Positions 5,891 through 6,847 of a stretch of 6,847 bases of DNA are shown in pieces (position 1 is the stretch's first letter; every line of letters begins with the position of its first letter). Position numbers and translations under genes: made by a program. The DNA is from Candidatus Zhuqueibacterota bacterium (lineage in GTDB: Bacteria > Zhuqueibacterota > Zhuqueibacteria > Thermofontimicrobiales > Thiofontviventaceae). The notes below the pieces were generated by a model. That model searched no databases and had not been told where the DNA came from. It saw only the letters and a list, made by a program, of their open reading frames with translations. The stretch covers positions 1-6,847 of the forward strand of contig WJJN01000732.1 in NCBI GenBank assembly GCA_014729735.1, in the 5' to 3' direction.

Positions 5891-5919
5891 TTGATTTTCG
5901 TTTCAAATAAATTTACATT
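5891..5919 (+). promoter_or_regulatory. Candidate promoter of the secreted amidase-like gene
   Basis: TTGATT (5891-5896), a 17-nt spacer and TACATT (5914-5919) on the plus strand predict a start near 5926 and a leader of about 29 nt ending in the AAGGA ribosome site (5941-5945). It is back to back with the folC promoter, about 40 bp away. Confidence 0.4.
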
Positions 5920-5954
5920 AATAGATTAATTATAAAGCGCAAGGATTTCTCCGA

Positions 5955-6847
5955 ATGAATCGAATATGGTACCTGGCTGCATTCTGTTGTTTTTTCGTGT
6001 TTCTGCACATTGACGCAGTATCACAAATTGAAATTGACATTGTTTATCCCAAGGAAAATCAGGAAGTGCGCGCGGTGGAGTCGACATTCATTTATGGTTC
6101 GGTAACTCCGGCAAATGCCGATTTTTCCATCAACGATAAAGATGTCGACCTCTATTCAAATGGTTCTTTTTTAGCGAATTTAGAAATAGAGCCGGGTGAT
6201 TTTCCGTTTGTATGCGTCGCAATAACCGAAAATGATACTGCCATCGCCATCCGAAATGTTCACGTGCCGCATCCGATTCGTTCCACACCAAAAGATACGC
6301 TGCTCATTGAATCCGGATTTGTCACCCCACAATCCGATCTCGCGTTGCTGCCAGATGATGTGCTCACATTGGCATTTAAAGGCACTCCGAAATGTAGAGC
6401 AGCATTTAAAATCGAGGGTGTCACTGATTTTATAGAAATGGATGAAATCTCATCGAAAAATTCGGTACGCTTCGTTAGAACAATGATAAATCCGAACATC
6501 ATTTCAGATGGTGAAAAAATTCGGGGAATATATAGTGCGCGCTACAATTTCGAAATTGATCAACAACCCGTTTCTTCTCGGCGGATCATCTATCGACTTA
6601 TAAAATCAAAACGCGATACCATTTACACAGAGGCGCCAGGAGCACTGACAATTCTATCATCGGACTCGCTTCAAACCGCTACAATTTTGGATGAAACCGT
6701 TTTGACATTAACCAGTCCCCGTCCGGGGCATCAATTATTTTTGCCTGTTAATACATTTGTCAAAATAACCGGACATCGCGGTGATCGCTCTCGGATTCAA
6801 CTTTCGCCAGACCGAAATTATTGGATTCGCAAAGAGCGACTTGAAAA
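5955..6847 (+). CDS. Secreted protein, N-terminal 297 residues of a probable N-acetylmuramoyl-L-alanine amidase
   Basis: The frame opens at ATG 5955, 9 nt after AAGGA, and stays open to the right edge, so the C-terminus is missing. Residues 1-23 look like a Sec signal peptide: Arg3, a hydrophobic run to Leu17, and likely cleavage after AVS before Gln24. It is not a lipoprotein, since C11 and C12 lie in the hydrophobic core without a lipobox. Residues 25-105 look like an Ig-like beta-sandwich (YPKENQEV, STFIYGSVTP, NGSFLANL, PGDFPFVCVA, ending HVP). A second conserved region (115-200) contains LAFKGTPKCRAAFKIEG and RGIYSARY. Residues 249-297 resemble an SH3-like domain ending SRIQLSPDRNYWIRKERL. 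From memory, this order precedes the AMIN and zinc amidase domains in cell-wall amidases of KSB1-like bacteria, where it would act in the periplasm on peptidoglycan. No catalytic residue is inside the window, so the amidase call is inference. It is transcribed divergently from folC. Confidence 0.75.
   Translation, partial: MNRIWYLAAFCCFFVFLHIDAVSQIEIDIVYPKENQEVRAVESTFIYGSVTPANADFSINDKDVDLYSNGSFLANLEIEPGDFPFVCVAITENDTAIAIRNVHVPHPIRSTPKDTLLIESGFVTPQSDLALLPDDVLTLAFKGTPKCRAAFKIEGVTDFIEMDEISSKNSVRFVRTMINPNIISDGEKIRGIYSARYNFEIDQQPVSSRRIIYRLIKSKRDTIYTEAPGALTILSSDSLQTATILDETVLTLTSPRPGHQLFLPVNTFVKITGHRGDRSRIQLSPDRNYWIRKERLE

Noticed and set aside
5985..5990. Cys pair in the amidase-like signal peptide as a lipoprotein site
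   Set aside because: C11 and C12 sit inside the hydrophobic core with Phe before them; there is no L-A/S-G/A-C lipobox, and AVS-Q is a reasonable ordinary cleavage site.
6260..6502. 80-residue minus-strand frame opposite the amidase-like gene
   Set aside because: The plus-strand frame has a signal peptide, ribosome site and family-like motifs over the same bases; this frame has none.

Overview
The window is an ordinary housekeeping stretch from a moderately AT-rich bacterium. Six genes lie on the minus strand and one divergent gene lies on the plus strand at the right end. The protein style points to the FCB side of the tree (Calditrichota, KSB1, Marinimicrobia or a relative). The Rho P-loop reads AQPKTGKT and its Q-loop reads HSGKILSGGVDASAL, as in Bacteroidetes-like Rho. 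The right-hand secreted protein has the N-terminal layout I associate with N-acetylmuramoyl-L-alanine amidases of KSB1-like bacteria. This placement is inference from remembered family patterns, not from a search. Several candidate promoters have classical -35/-10 hexamers with 17-18 nt spacers, and most genes have Shine-Dalgarno sites. That differs from typical Bacteroidetes, which use -33/-7 promoters and few Shine-Dalgarno sites.

Reading the minus strand from right to left, the order is folC (5771-4497), an orphan sugar-importer type ABC ATPase (4302-3202), rho (3011-1764), rpmE for ribosomal protein L31 (1614-1378), a DUF1385/YqhQ-family membrane protein (1290-376), and the first 118 codons of prfA for release factor 1 (356 to the left edge). 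The rho-rpmE-DUF1385-prfA run is a gene order found in several bacterial phyla. It joins transcription termination, the ribosome and translation termination around a poorly understood membrane protein. On the plus strand a secreted protein starts at 5955 and runs off the right edge.

The genes do not form one tight operon. Gaps of 87-194 nt separate most of them, and nearly every gap holds a candidate promoter. The exception is DUF1385-prfA, with only 19 nt between the genes, which looks co-transcribed. The clearest regulatory element is an intrinsic terminator after rpmE (1353-1320). A candidate promoter for DUF1385-prfA is threaded through it, with its -35 in the terminator loop. The ABC ATPase has a consensus TTGACA -35 that overlaps the folC stop codon, and a long leader of about 160 nt. 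rpmE starts with TTG, directly preceded by an ATG-TAA start-stop pair. rho has a perfect 16-bp palindrome beside a TATAAT box.

No stretch of more than 300 bases lacks a gene. I see no tRNA, rRNA, CRISPR array, insertion sequence or phage-like gene, and no exotic multi-gene system. What deserves a second look is regulatory detail in the intergenic gaps and the truncated secreted protein on the right.
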